From the NCBI GenBank assembly GCA_963753105.1, contig CAVWBD010000009.1:124001-188000 (forward strand): a stretch of DNA of 64,000 nucleotides. Direction: 5' to 3'. The notes beneath the pieces are model-generated. The model had not been told where the DNA came from and did not search any database. It worked only from the letters and a program-made list of their open reading frames with translations. Shown here in pieces: positions 30,883-39,571 of this stretch (position 1 is its first letter; the number at the start of each line of letters is the position of its first letter). The stretch is from SZUA-36 sp963753105. Its GTDB lineage: Bacteria > Pseudomonadota > Gammaproteobacteria > Xanthomonadales > SZUA-36. The translations under genes were made by a program, and so were the position numbers.

Positions 30883-32181
30883 ATGGAATGGTTCTGGCCT
30901 GAAGGTTTCTACACGATTGCCATGGTTGGCGTGTTCGCCTTTGCGGCGTTTACGCTCAAGCAGCCGATCGCAGTAGCACTGGCAATCGCCGCGATCATCG
31001 GGGCATTGGTTTCCGGTAACGGGGTGCCCATCGACCACCTGGTCGAGGGCTCGTTCGGCTACCTGGACACGATCCTGATCATATTCTGCGCGATGATTTT
31101 CATGAAGACCGTGCAGCACATCGGCCTGATGGAATCCGTGGCGGCCTGGATGATCCGCAAGTTCCGCGTATTGCCGTTCCGCCTGACCATGGGGATCACC
31201 GGGCTGCTGATGCTGCCGGGCATGATCACGGGTTCTTCATCAGCCGCCGTGCTGACCGCGGGCGCCATCGTCACACCGACCCTGCTCAAGCTCGGTGTGC
31301 CGCCGGTCAAGGCCGCCGCCGCCATCGCGCTGGCCGCGATCTACGGCATGACGGCGCCGCCGATCAATATCCCGGCCATGATCATCGGTGGCGGTATCGA
31401 CATGCCCTACATGGGCTTTGGTATCCCGCTGCTGATCTGCACAGTGCCGCTGGCGATTTTCACCGGCATGCTGCTGATATTCCCATACCTGAAACAACAC
31501 GCCGTGGCCGTTGGCCCGGAAACGGATGATACAGAGCTGGAAGAAGAATTGACCCGCATGGCGCGTGTACCGCTGACACCGCGGCTGATGTTGCCGTTTG
31601 CCGTATTGGTGGTACTGCTCGGTGGTGAACGTCTTTTCCCGCAATACGCACCGTCGCTCGGCATGCCACTGGCCTTCTTACTTGCAGCAGCCAGCGGATT
31701 ACTGGTTGGCCGTAAATGGAACCCGCTGGAAGCGGCCACCGAGGCCATCCAGCAAGCCCTGCCGGTAGCGGGCATCCTGGTCGGTGTCGGTATGTTCATC
31801 CAGATCATGACAATGACCGGCGTGCGTGGGTTCTTCGTGGTCTCGGCATTGGCCCTGCCAGCCTGGCTGTTGTACGTGGGTATCGCGACCTCGCTGCCGT
31901 TGTTCGGTGCGGTCTCGGCCTACGGATCCGCCACCGTGCTCGGTGTACCGTTCCTGCTCGCGTTGCTGGGTCGTGACGAAATCGTGGTCGGTTCGGCCCT
32001 GAGCCTGATCGCCGGCCTGGGCGATTTAATGCCACCAACGGCACTGGCCGGCCTGTTTGCGGCCCAGGTCGTGGGTGTCAAAAATTATTTCTCGGTGCTC
32101 AAGGTATGCCTGTTGCCCGCCGTGGTGACGGCCGTCTGGGGCATCATGATCATACTCGGGGCCAACTGGTACCCATTCTGA
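30883..32181 (+). CDS. DctM-like (TRAP large-subunit type) membrane permease
   Basis: 432 residues, nearly all hydrophobic, about 12 membrane segments. It has the DctM/ion-transporter look: LPGMITGSSSAAVLTAGAIVTPTLLKLGVPPVKAAAAIALAAIYGMTAPPINIPAMI and a matching second half (GAVSAYGSATVLGVPFLLALLG, LGDLMPPTALAGLFAAQVVG). TRAP carriers move acidic solutes with a binding protein and a small DctQ subunit. No canonical DctP or DctQ is present; the DUF6305 protein and the 49-residue protein right after may fill those places (inference). Ribosome site AGGCGGAG, 15 bases after the corrected end of the previous gene. Confidence 0.8.
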   Translation: MEWFWPEGFYTIAMVGVFAFAAFTLKQPIAVALAIAAIIGALVSGNGVPIDHLVEGSFGYLDTILIIFCAMIFMKTVQHIGLMESVAAWMIRKFRVLPFRLTMGITGLLMLPGMITGSSSAAVLTAGAIVTPTLLKLGVPPVKAAAAIALAAIYGMTAPPINIPAMIIGGGIDMPYMGFGIPLLICTVPLAIFTGMLLIFPYLKQHAVAVGPETDDTELEEELTRMARVPLTPRLMLPFAVLVVLLGGERLFPQYAPSLGMPLAFLLAAASGLLVGRKWNPLEAATEAIQQALPVAGILVGVGMFIQIMTMTGVRGFFVVSALALPAWLLYVGIATSLPLFGAVSAYGSATVLGVPFLLALLGRDEIVVGSALSLIAGLGDLMPPTALAGLFAAQVVGVKNYFSVLKVCLLPAVVTAVWGIMIILGANWYPF

Positions 32182-32194
32182 GGAGGTGCAGATT

Positions 32195-32344
32195 ATGCTG
32201 CTGACATGGATTTACTGGGCGATTACCGCATTCATGATCATCCTGGTGCTGCGCAGCCTGTACCGGGAAAAATCCCTGCGTGAACAGATCGTCGCCGCCA
32301 TGGTATTGGTGCCCCTGTTGCTGCGCGTGTTGATGATTAAGTAG
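32195..32344 (+). CDS. 49-residue membrane protein in the gamma-glutamyl block
   Basis: A short gene with an excellent ribosome site (AGGAGG, about 9 bases before the ATG), 13 bases after the permease stop and 10 before the next start. The product has two hydrophobic helices (LLTWIYWAITAFMIILVL and IVAAMVLVPLLLRVLMI) joined by a charged stretch with YREKSLREQ. No family recognised. Position and size suggest a small partner subunit of the DctM-like permease. Confidence 0.75.
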   Translation: MLLTWIYWAITAFMIILVLRSLYREKSLREQIVAAMVLVPLLLRVLMIK

Positions 32345-32354
32345 GCACTGCGCA

Positions 32355-33503
32355 ATGTTCGAAAAAAGATACATAGCCTCAAACTTGACCGCGACACTGA
32401 TGGTGGTGGCGGCCATCGCCCTGACCGCGATCAGCGGACACAGTTACATGAAGATGCGCAACCCGGAACCGGATATCGACCGGGTGGTGCCTGCTGCAGG
32501 CTTTGAGCACAAGCGCCTGAGCGACTGGTTTGCCGACCTGGCCGGCACACCTGCTGATACCGATGTCTATATCCAGCAAGGCGAAGAACCGGGTGGCACG
32601 GTGATGATCCTCGGTGGCACCCACGCCAACGAACCGGCCGGCATGGTCGCCGCGGTGGTAATGCTGGAGACCGCCATCGTCAAGCGAGGACGCCTGATCA
32701 TTGTTCCGTATGCCAACCCGATGGCGCGCACCCACACGTTTCCGCAGGACGCCCACCCGCAGACTTTCGGGTTTACCACTCCAAATGGCACAACCAGGAC
32801 GTTCCGTTTCGGTGCACGCATCACCAACCCGGTCAATGAATGGCCGAATCCGGACATCTACATCCACCCCGCTTCCGGCCAGACCATGGCTGGTATCGAG
32901 CGCAGCAACCTGAACCGGGCGCACCCGGGCAGACCGGATGGCGGCGCCACCGAACGCCTGGCCCATGGTTACATGGAGTTGATCAAGCAGGAAAAAGTCG
33001 ACATGGCCATCGATATGCACGAGGCATCACCGGAATACCCGGTGGTGGACGCACTGGTGGCGCATGAAAACGCGATGGAACTGGCTGCGATGGCAACGAT
33101 GGAACTGGAATTCGAAGGTGTGCCCATCCGTCTCGAGCCTTCACCGCAAAACCTGCGCGGGCTGAACCACCGTGAATGGGGTGATAATGCCGATGTGCTG
33201 GCCATGTTGATGGAAACCTGCAACTCAAGCCACGGCCGTTTCCGTGGCAAGACCGATGTCGAACTGATCCTGACCGGTGAAGACAAGGCTTACGAAAAAG
33301 CCAACGGCCTGGGACGGTTGTATGTACCGTGGGAGTCCTTTGACAAACGTATCGATGAACGCGTCGCACGCCACGTCACCACTTTCAGAGTACTTTCCGA
33401 GAACCTGGAATACGTGCGCGATGGCAAGGGTGTGACCATTGAGGGACTACCGGCTTACCAGGAACTGTCCGACCTGGGTATCGGTGCGTTCCTGTCCGAA
33501 TGA
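32355..33503 (+). CDS. Membrane-anchored AstE/AspA-type (M14-like) amidohydrolase
   Basis: 382 residues, a paralog of the gene at 29775. An N-terminal hydrophobic helix (about 10-30) without a clear cleavage site suggests anchoring facing the periplasm. Zinc ligands are His90 and Glu93 (GGTHANE) and His222 (DMHEA); RSNLNRAHPG and NHREWGDNAD follow. Two copies of this enzyme type beside two gamma-glutamyltransferases suggest stepwise breakdown of one gamma-linked or N-acylated glutamate polymer or peptide (inference). The stop overlaps the PgsB-like start (ATGA). Confidence 0.82.
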   Translation: MFEKRYIASNLTATLMVVAAIALTAISGHSYMKMRNPEPDIDRVVPAAGFEHKRLSDWFADLAGTPADTDVYIQQGEEPGGTVMILGGTHANEPAGMVAAVVMLETAIVKRGRLIIVPYANPMARTHTFPQDAHPQTFGFTTPNGTTRTFRFGARITNPVNEWPNPDIYIHPASGQTMAGIERSNLNRAHPGRPDGGATERLAHGYMELIKQEKVDMAIDMHEASPEYPVVDALVAHENAMELAAMATMELEFEGVPIRLEPSPQNLRGLNHREWGDNADVLAMLMETCNSSHGRFRGKTDVELILTGEDKAYEKANGLGRLYVPWESFDKRIDERVARHVTTFRVLSENLEYVRDGKGVTIEGLPAYQELSDLGIGAFLSE

Positions 33504-34507
33504 TGCGCTGGTGGAGACCGACAGGAACCGATAAAAACAACGCCCGGCGGGTGCTGGTCACCGGCAGCCGTGGCAAGAGCAGTATTGTACGAATGTTGCA
33601 CGCGGCCTTCGATGATGCGGGACTGACGGCTTATGCCCGCATCACCGGGGTCGCACCAAGAGAGTTGGGTCCCGAGGGAACCCGACCCATCTCGCGTGCT
33701 GCCGGGGCGCATGTCGAAGAAATGCATTGGTGGCTTGAACAGTTGCCCACCACTGCACAAGGCATCGTGCTGGAAAACAGCGCCATCAGCCCGGACCTGC
33801 AAGCATTGGCCGGTCGCTGGTTGCAACCGGATTTAACGGTACTGAGTAACATCCTGCCCGACCACCAGGAGGTCTGGGGCCCCAACCAGGCCAACGCGGC
33901 AGAAGTTCTGGCAGCGGGTATCCCCGAAGGCGGCAAGGTTATCCTTCCGGATATACTCAAAGACGATAGCTACTTGCAGGATTTGCTGCACAGACGTCAT
34001 TGCCAGGTCATTTTTGCCGGCCCTGCAGCCGGGATCGATGCAGCATACCAGGCCAGCAACCATGGACTGGCGCTTGCGGCAATCCGGCAACTGGGGCTCG
34101 CGATCGAACCCGCCAGGCAAGCAATGCTCGACCTGAAGGCGGACAGCTACGATTTCCGGGTACTGGATTTTAATGGCGCCGAACTGGCCATGGCATTCTC
34201 CGCCAACGACATCGCCAGCACGCAGGCCTTGTTTGCTTCGTTACAATGGAGCGAGGCGGAGACGCGGCTCGTATACAACCACCGCGCCGACCGGCCCGCG
34301 CGCCTGCGCAGTTTCATGGACTGGTTGAACCAATCGGCCTGGCGCGAGGTATTGATTATTGGCGACCGGCCACGTGCAAGGGTCGCCTCCGCACGTTACC
34401 TGAAGGTCAGGGACCGGGCGGGATTGTTACGCCTGTTCAGCACGGGCGAACGAATTTTTGGCTGTGGCAATATTGCCGGTCTGCCCATGACGCTGGCGTC
34501 GGAATGA
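33500..34507 (+). CDS. pgsB: PgsB/CapB-like poly-gamma-glutamate ligase (Mur-ligase fold)
   Basis: 335 residues. The ATP-binding P-loop VTGSRGKSSIVRML (about 20-33) starts a Mur-ligase-type domain. ARITGVAPRELGPEGTRPISR, VLENSAISPDLQALAGRWL, LTVLSNILPDHQEVWGPNQANAAEVLAAGIPEGGKVI follow the PgsB order. PgsB adds glutamate in gamma linkage, with PgsC as its membrane partner. There is no N-terminal membrane helix, unlike many Gram-positive PgsB proteins. It overlaps the amidohydrolase gene by 4 bases. The pairing of a synthetase with hydrolases in one block is the notable point. Confidence 0.8.
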   Translation: MMRWWRPTGTDKNNARRVLVTGSRGKSSIVRMLHAAFDDAGLTAYARITGVAPRELGPEGTRPISRAAGAHVEEMHWWLEQLPTTAQGIVLENSAISPDLQALAGRWLQPDLTVLSNILPDHQEVWGPNQANAAEVLAAGIPEGGKVILPDILKDDSYLQDLLHRRHCQVIFAGPAAGIDAAYQASNHGLALAAIRQLGLAIEPARQAMLDLKADSYDFRVLDFNGAELAMAFSANDIASTQALFASLQWSEAETRLVYNHRADRPARLRSFMDWLNQSAWREVLIIGDRPRARVASARYLKVRDRAGLLRLFSTGERIFGCGNIAGLPMTLASE

Positions 34508-34548
34508 CCGGTATGCATGATCATGAAAACATCTAAGGAGCTGTTCAA

Positions 34549-36258
34549 ATGAGCAGGTATCTAGGCAAATATCAATTCACCCTTTGGCTGTTTGTTACAG
34601 CCTTGTTCTTCACCGCCTGCGCACCCGTCGTGGTGGTGGAAGAGGCCCCCGATACCCTGGGCGCACATGGAATGGTGGCCTCGGCCCACCCCTTGGCCTC
34701 CCAGGTTGGTGTGGACATCCTCAAGGCGGGCGGCACCGCCGTTGACGCGGCCGTGGCCGTTGGTTTTGCACTTGGCGTGGTGGAACCAAACGCCTCCGGC
34801 ATCGGCGGTGGCGGCTTGATGCTGATCCGCTTTGCCGACAGCGGCGAAGTCGTATTTATCGACTCGCGTGAGAAAGCGCCCGCTGCAGCGACTCCAGACA
34901 TGTTTGAACTGGATGAGAACGGCCGGGTAAAACCTGATGCCAGGGGCTTCAACCCGGTGGCAATCGGTGGTAAATCCATTGCGGTGCCGGGTGAAGTCGC
35001 CGGTCTGCTCACCGCACTCGACAACTACGGCACGATGAGCCGCAGCCAGGTAATACAGCCTGCGATCGACCGTGCGACACAGGGTGTGCCCGTGTCAAAA
35101 GTACTGGCCGCCATGATCGCCGCCAACTACGACACGCTGGTGACCTTTCCCGCCTCAGAGGTCATTTACCTGACTGACGGCTTTCCCAAGGAGCCCGGTG
35201 AAACGGTCGCCAATACCGATCTTGCAAAAACCCTGGGCATGATCGCACAACAGGGCCGTGACGCCTTTTACCTGGGGCCGGTCGCAGAGAGTATCGTTGC
35301 CGCGGTACAGGCCGATGGCGGGATAATAACGCTCGAGGACCTGGCCAGCTACGAAGCGAGTTACCGCCAGCCGGTAAGCGGCAGTTACCGTGGCTACCAG
35401 ATCGTGTCCGCATCCCCACCCAGTTCCGGTGGCGCGCACGTGATCGAGCTGTTGAACATCATGGAGAATTTCAACCTCAGGAAGATGGGCTTCAACACTC
35501 CCGAGAGCATCCACGCCTGGACCGAGGCGATGAAGCTGGTCTATGCCGACCGTGCAAAATACATGGCCGACACCGACTTCACCGACGTTCCGCTCGCAGG
35601 CCTGACATCCAAGCAATACGCGCGCCGGCAGTTCCAGCGCATCGATATGAACAGCGTCATGGAGCAGGCGGAAGCGGGTGACCCCTGGCCAACGGAGAGC
35701 GGCAGCACCACGCATTTCTCCGTCGTTGACGGCAACGGCAACATGGTGGCCTATACCAAGACCATCAACCACTTTTTCGCCTCAGGCATCACCGCGCCCG
35801 GCACGGGTGTGCTGTTGAACGACCAGATGGATGACTTTGACAAGCGCCCGGGCCAGGCCAATTCCATCGCCGGTGGCAAGAAGCCGCTGAGCAGCATGAG
35901 CCCCATCCTGCTGTTGAAGGACGGCAAACCGTTTGCAACCATCGGCTCACCGGGTGGCAAACGCATCATTTCCACCATGGCGCTGTTGATCAGCAATTTG
36001 GTCGATTACGATATGGGCATACAAACGGCTATCAATGCACCACGTTTCAATAATTACGAAAACGGTCCCTTGAAGATCGAAGCACGTATCCCCGACGATA
36101 TCCGCGAAGCACTGGTGCAAAAAGGCCACGAACTGCAACTCAAGAAAGACTTCGACCTCTACTTCGGTGGCGCCCAGGGCATCGTCATCGATCAGAAAAC
36201 CGGTGAAATGCGTGGTGGCGCCGACCCGCGCCGGGACGGCAAGGCCATTGGTTACTGA
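34549..36258 (+). CDS. Gamma-glutamyltransferase lipoprotein (second of two)
   Basis: 569 residues with a lipoprotein signal (TAC, Cys24). Family marks: SAHPLASQVGVDILKAGGTAVDAAVAV, GIGGGGLML, PGEVAGL, LEDLASYEASYRQPVSGSYRGY, SGSTTHFSVVD with nucleophile Thr387, and IGSPGGKRIISTM. It is closer to classic GGT than the copy at 28013 in keeping the substrate-carboxylate region (FIDSREKAP). Envelope-bound, it should act on gamma-glutamyl substrates outside the cytoplasm. Good ribosome site (AAGGAG). It lies between the PgsB-like and the racemase-like genes. Confidence 0.9.
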   Translation: MSRYLGKYQFTLWLFVTALFFTACAPVVVVEEAPDTLGAHGMVASAHPLASQVGVDILKAGGTAVDAAVAVGFALGVVEPNASGIGGGGLMLIRFADSGEVVFIDSREKAPAAATPDMFELDENGRVKPDARGFNPVAIGGKSIAVPGEVAGLLTALDNYGTMSRSQVIQPAIDRATQGVPVSKVLAAMIAANYDTLVTFPASEVIYLTDGFPKEPGETVANTDLAKTLGMIAQQGRDAFYLGPVAESIVAAVQADGGIITLEDLASYEASYRQPVSGSYRGYQIVSASPPSSGGAHVIELLNIMENFNLRKMGFNTPESIHAWTEAMKLVYADRAKYMADTDFTDVPLAGLTSKQYARRQFQRIDMNSVMEQAEAGDPWPTESGSTTHFSVVDGNGNMVAYTKTINHFFASGITAPGTGVLLNDQMDDFDKRPGQANSIAGGKKPLSSMSPILLLKDGKPFATIGSPGGKRIISTMALLISNLVDYDMGIQTAINAPRFNNYENGPLKIEARIPDDIREALVQKGHELQLKKDFDLYFGGAQGIVIDQKTGEMRGGADPRRDGKAIGY

Positions 36259-36290
36259 GCATGCACGATATACGCTGAAGGTGAGCTGCA

Positions 36291-37337
36291 ATGAATAAAA
36301 GAGCCACATTTCTGAACTGGACCGGGATTCGTTTGCTGGCCCTGTTATTGCTCGTCATGGGTTCGGTATCGGCACAGGCCGGCGACACGCCGGACTGGCT
36401 GCCCGGGCTAATGGAAAAGGAAAGCCTCACCATTGTCGTGACCGATTCCGGGCTGGGCGGGCTTTCCGTGGTTGCCGACGCGGCAGAGAAATTCCGGCAG
36501 GACCCGGTTTTCAAATCAGTGAACCTCATCTATGTCAGCGCATTGTTCCGCGAAGACGGCGGTTACAATTCACTGCAAACCCGCGGGGAGAAACTGGCAG
36601 TATTCAGCAGCGCGTTACAGAGCATGCAGGATCGCTTCGAGCCCGACATTATTTTGGTCGCCTGCAATACCCTTTCCGTGCTGATACCGGATACCGAGTT
36701 TGCCAGGATGTCCTCCGTGCCGGTCGTCGGAATCGTTGAATATGGCGTTGAACAGGTTGCGGAACAACTGCGTGGTAAGCCATCCGGGAAAAACATCATA
36801 TTTGCCACCCAGACCACCATCGACGAAGGCACGCACAAAGCCCAGTTGCTGGACCTGGGTTTTGAGGACGAGCAGATCGTGACACAATCCTGCCCGCAGC
36901 TGACGCTTTATATCGAGCAGGGTTTTGACAGCGCCTACACTGAAATGTTGATCGATGCCTATGTCGATGAAGCCCTGTCTGCAATGGGTGAAGCAGGCAG
37001 TCCATTGTCGATCAGCTTCGCCTGCACCCATTTTGGCTACTCGCTGGAGTTCTGGGAACAGGCCTTCGCCTCACGCGGTATCGAAGTCGACACGATCCTG
37101 AACCCGAACACCAGGATGGTTGATTTCCTGTTGCCGGAGCCGCTAAAACAGCGCTACCCGGCCACGGACGTCAAGGTACAGGTCGTTTCCATGATCGATA
37201 TACCGGCAGACCGCCTGGATTCGATCGGACGTTACCTGCATACGGTATCAGCTGTGACAGAAACAGCATTTCGCGAATTCGAACTCAAATCTGACCTGTT
37301 CGAGTGGCAAAGCCTGGTCTCCGGCCCAACAGAGTAA
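36291..37337 (+). CDS. Glutamate-racemase-like protein with a signal peptide
   Basis: 348 residues: a signal peptide (about 1-31, ending SVSAQA) and then an Asp/Glu racemase domain with TDSGLGGLSV (51-60), VACNTLS (Cys125) and FACTHFGYS (Cys245), the two catalytic thiols of MurI-type racemases. Ordinary MurI is cytoplasmic and about 270 residues; this one appears exported and has about 40 extra C-terminal residues. It may interconvert L- and D-glutamate released from a polymer, or act on a bound residue. Reduced thiols in the periplasm would be a constraint. It follows GGT2 by 32 bases and precedes the PgsC-like gene by 12. Confidence 0.8.
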   Translation: MNKRATFLNWTGIRLLALLLLVMGSVSAQAGDTPDWLPGLMEKESLTIVVTDSGLGGLSVVADAAEKFRQDPVFKSVNLIYVSALFREDGGYNSLQTRGEKLAVFSSALQSMQDRFEPDIILVACNTLSVLIPDTEFARMSSVPVVGIVEYGVEQVAEQLRGKPSGKNIIFATQTTIDEGTHKAQLLDLGFEDEQIVTQSCPQLTLYIEQGFDSAYTEMLIDAYVDEALSAMGEAGSPLSISFACTHFGYSLEFWEQAFASRGIEVDTILNPNTRMVDFLLPEPLKQRYPATDVKVQVVSMIDIPADRLDSIGRYLHTVSAVTETAFREFELKSDLFEWQSLVSGPTE

Positions 37338-37349
37338 GCCCTGAGCCGC

Positions 37350-37784
37350 ATGCCATACGACCACGAAACCCTGTGCCTGGCGGTCGGCATCCTGCTGGGC
37401 ATGTTTTATTTCCACAAGACCGGCTGGGCCTGCGGCGGCATTATCACACCCGGTGTCATTGCCATGTACATCGGCGACCCCTGGAAAATTGCAGTCTCAT
37501 TAACGGCAGGCTTGTGCATCTGGGTTTTGCTGGATCTGCTGGTGCGGGTGAGCAATATTTACGGGCGCCAGCGTTTGGCTGCTGCATTGTTGATCGCCCT
37601 GGCCCTGCGCTACCCGCTGGTATCCGTGTGGGGTGAAACATCGCTGTGGCTGGGCTGGGTAGTGCCGGGCCTGGTCGGCGCCGATATACAACGCCAGGGC
37701 CCGGTGATTACGCTGGCAGCCGTGGCCGCGGTCAGTATCGCCACCGTGATGAGTATTCAGCTGATTCAACTGGCCATGGTTTGA
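37350..37784 (+). CDS. pgsC: PgsC/CapC-like membrane protein
   Basis: 144 residues, four to five hydrophobic helices. The segment CGGIITPGVIAMYIGDPWKIA near residues 30-50 resembles the conserved GGIIxPGYxAL stretch of PgsC/CapC, and YGRQRLAAALLIALALRYP the following RRxF region. PgsC is the membrane partner of PgsB in poly-gamma-glutamate synthesis. It lies between the racemase-like and PgsW-like genes with gaps of about 12 bases, so the three are surely co-transcribed. Confidence 0.75.
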   Translation: MPYDHETLCLAVGILLGMFYFHKTGWACGGIITPGVIAMYIGDPWKIAVSLTAGLCIWVLLDLLVRVSNIYGRQRLAAALLIALALRYPLVSVWGETSLWLGWVVPGLVGADIQRQGPVITLAAVAAVSIATVMSIQLIQLAMV

Positions 37785-37795
37785 GCACCGCAGCG

Positions 37796-38851
37796 ATGAC
37801 GAACACGGCCCAGACAAAACAGAAAGCATTTGCCCGGTTTGGCAAGGGCAAATTGCTGCTATTGGCCTTGGTACTAATTGGCCTGTGGTACCTGGCTGAT
37901 CCAACAGTGCCAGACGAGGAAGAGCGCGCCCTGTGGAACCGGGTCCGTGCAGCGCAGTTGCACCTGTCACATTGGCGGCAGCAAGAAGGCGCCGCCACGG
38001 CGGTGGAACATGATCCGTGGGACTGCGGCCTGGTAGGGCTCGAGTGGAGTAGTATCACCACCACGCTCGGTGACCTGGAAGCCAAGCGCACAGCCTGTAA
38101 CCCGGCCTGGGCCATACAGTTCAAGCGCTGGTTCCAGGACCTGGGCCTCGAAGCCGGCGACCACATCGCCATCTACTCGTCCGCCTCGTTTCCTGGCCTG
38201 TTGCTCAACGCCGTCACCGCCGCTGAGAGCATGCAACTCGATCCCCTGTTAATCGTGTCTCTCGGTGCATCCACCTGGGGCGCCAACCACCCCGATGCAC
38301 CATGGCCGGTGCTGGAGAGTGAATTGCTACGCGCCGGATTCATCCATAAGCAGGCGGATTTCTACACGCTGGGTGCGGGGGATGAAATGGGGCACGGTTT
38401 AAGCCAGGAAGACCAGACCGTGTTACGCCAAGCTGCAGACGAGGCCGGCGTTGGAATCCTGATTGCGGCTGATCTCGACGCGATGGTGACCCTTAAAACA
38501 GAGTTGCTTATTGCCCACCAACCACGTCTGTTCATCAACATCGGGGGCTCGCAGGCCAACCTGGGTGACGCGGAAGATGTGCTGCGTTTATCACGCGGCC
38601 TGGTGCCTGCTTCCGAAGCAGACCTGGCCGGTAACGGGGTTATCGCTCGCGCCATGCACAACGATATCCCGGTGATCCATATGCTTAATATCCGGTCCAT
38701 CGCCAACACGGTTGGCATACCTTATGACAGCACCCCGTCCGGGGCGGCGCCCATCCGAATGAATCCCCGGTGGTCGGTAACCGGCCTGTTGCTGTTTTTT
38801 GCCGTACTGTTCGGCCACCGGCGCTGGAAACTGGAAACCGACGACGATTGA
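37796..38851 (+). CDS. pgsW: Poly-gamma-glutamate system protein, PgsW-like (TIGR04332 type)
   Basis: 351 residues with membrane helices at both ends (about 18-35, LLLLALVLIGLWYLA; about 322-337, VTGLLLFFAVLFG) and a soluble middle. The middle carries SLGASTWGANHPDAPWPVLESELLRAGF and LFINIGGSQANLG, the pattern of the family found next to pgsB/pgsC where capA is absent. No biochemical role is known. The ATG at 37796 is 11 bases after the pgsC-like stop. It is the last rightward gene of the block; the CPBP gene converges on it after 8 bases. Confidence 0.72.
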   Translation: MTNTAQTKQKAFARFGKGKLLLLALVLIGLWYLADPTVPDEEERALWNRVRAAQLHLSHWRQQEGAATAVEHDPWDCGLVGLEWSSITTTLGDLEAKRTACNPAWAIQFKRWFQDLGLEAGDHIAIYSSASFPGLLLNAVTAAESMQLDPLLIVSLGASTWGANHPDAPWPVLESELLRAGFIHKQADFYTLGAGDEMGHGLSQEDQTVLRQAADEAGVGILIAADLDAMVTLKTELLIAHQPRLFINIGGSQANLGDAEDVLRLSRGLVPASEADLAGNGVIARAMHNDIPVIHMLNIRSIANTVGIPYDSTPSGAAPIRMNPRWSVTGLLLFFAVLFGHRRWKLETDDD

Positions 38852-38859
38852 AAGACTGC

Positions 38860-39537
38860 CTAGCCGGCACTGTCACCCAGGAAATCCCCCAGGAAACCCA
38901 GCGTGTCCAGGATGCCGTGGGACAGGATCAACGGCCACAGGTTGCGTCCGAAGAGCACGTAGCAAAGCCCGATAAAACTCGCTGCGGCAAATATCGTCAA
39001 TGCGCCAAAGGCGCCCTGGTAATAGAAATGGACCAGCCCGAAAATGGCAGCCTGAATCACAATAGCGATTGCGGTTGACAGCCACCGCCAGTCAAATATC
39101 GCTTCGATTCGAGTCAACAAAAAGCCGCGAAACAACATTTCTTCGAAAAACCCGCCACATACCCAGCCAAGCAGAACCCACCACAGGTAAAGCGGAAGGT
39201 TGCCTTCCATGTCGCCAAAACGGGAAACCGTGGTCTCCGCCTTCTCGAAATACAGACCGGCGAACTGGTAGGCAAAATAGAGCACCACGCCAGTTCCGAT
39301 AAATGTGAGTGTCGCCTGTGCCAAGGTGACCCAGATATTCTTTGGTCTGCGCAGACCCAGGTCAGCCCAGCTGAGACCACGGCGGCGGATAATAAATGTG
39401 CTTAGAATGATCGTGCAAAGCGCTGTTACAGGCCCGGCATAAACCCAGGTGACCTGGTAAACCGAAACATTGACGATGGCCATGAACATCAACGTGATCA
39501 TTACGTCAAATCCTGCCTGCAAACGTTGTTGTTGCAT
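38860..39537 (-). CDS. CPBP-family intramembrane metalloprotease
   Basis: 225 residues with about seven membrane helices. The Abi/CPBP motifs are complete: FFEEMLFR (Glu132, Glu133, Arg137), FGLVHFYYQG, and SHGILDTLGF near the end. These enzymes cleave prenylated or other membrane proteins, or act as immunity factors. The frame is open up to 39603, but AAGGAAAACCAG before the ATG at 39537 fixes the start. The MarR gene is 34 bases upstream on the same strand, so the two are probably co-regulated. Confidence 0.88.
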   Translation of the reverse strand: MQQQRLQAGFDVMITLMFMAIVNVSVYQVTWVYAGPVTALCTIILSTFIIRRRGLSWADLGLRRPKNIWVTLAQATLTFIGTGVVLYFAYQFAGLYFEKAETTVSRFGDMEGNLPLYLWWVLLGWVCGGFFEEMLFRGFLLTRIEAIFDWRWLSTAIAIVIQAAIFGLVHFYYQGAFGALTIFAAASFIGLCYVLFGRNLWPLILSHGILDTLGFLGDFLGDSAG

Positions 39538-39571
39538 CTGGTTTTCCTTTTTGTCCTTGCGTTTCTTTGGG

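Noticed and set aside
33500..34507. MurC/MurD-type peptidoglycan ligase
   Set aside because: The P-loop fits any Mur ligase, but the following ARITGVAPRELGPEG and NILPDHQEVWGP order, the short length and the PgsC/PgsW neighbours point to PgsB.
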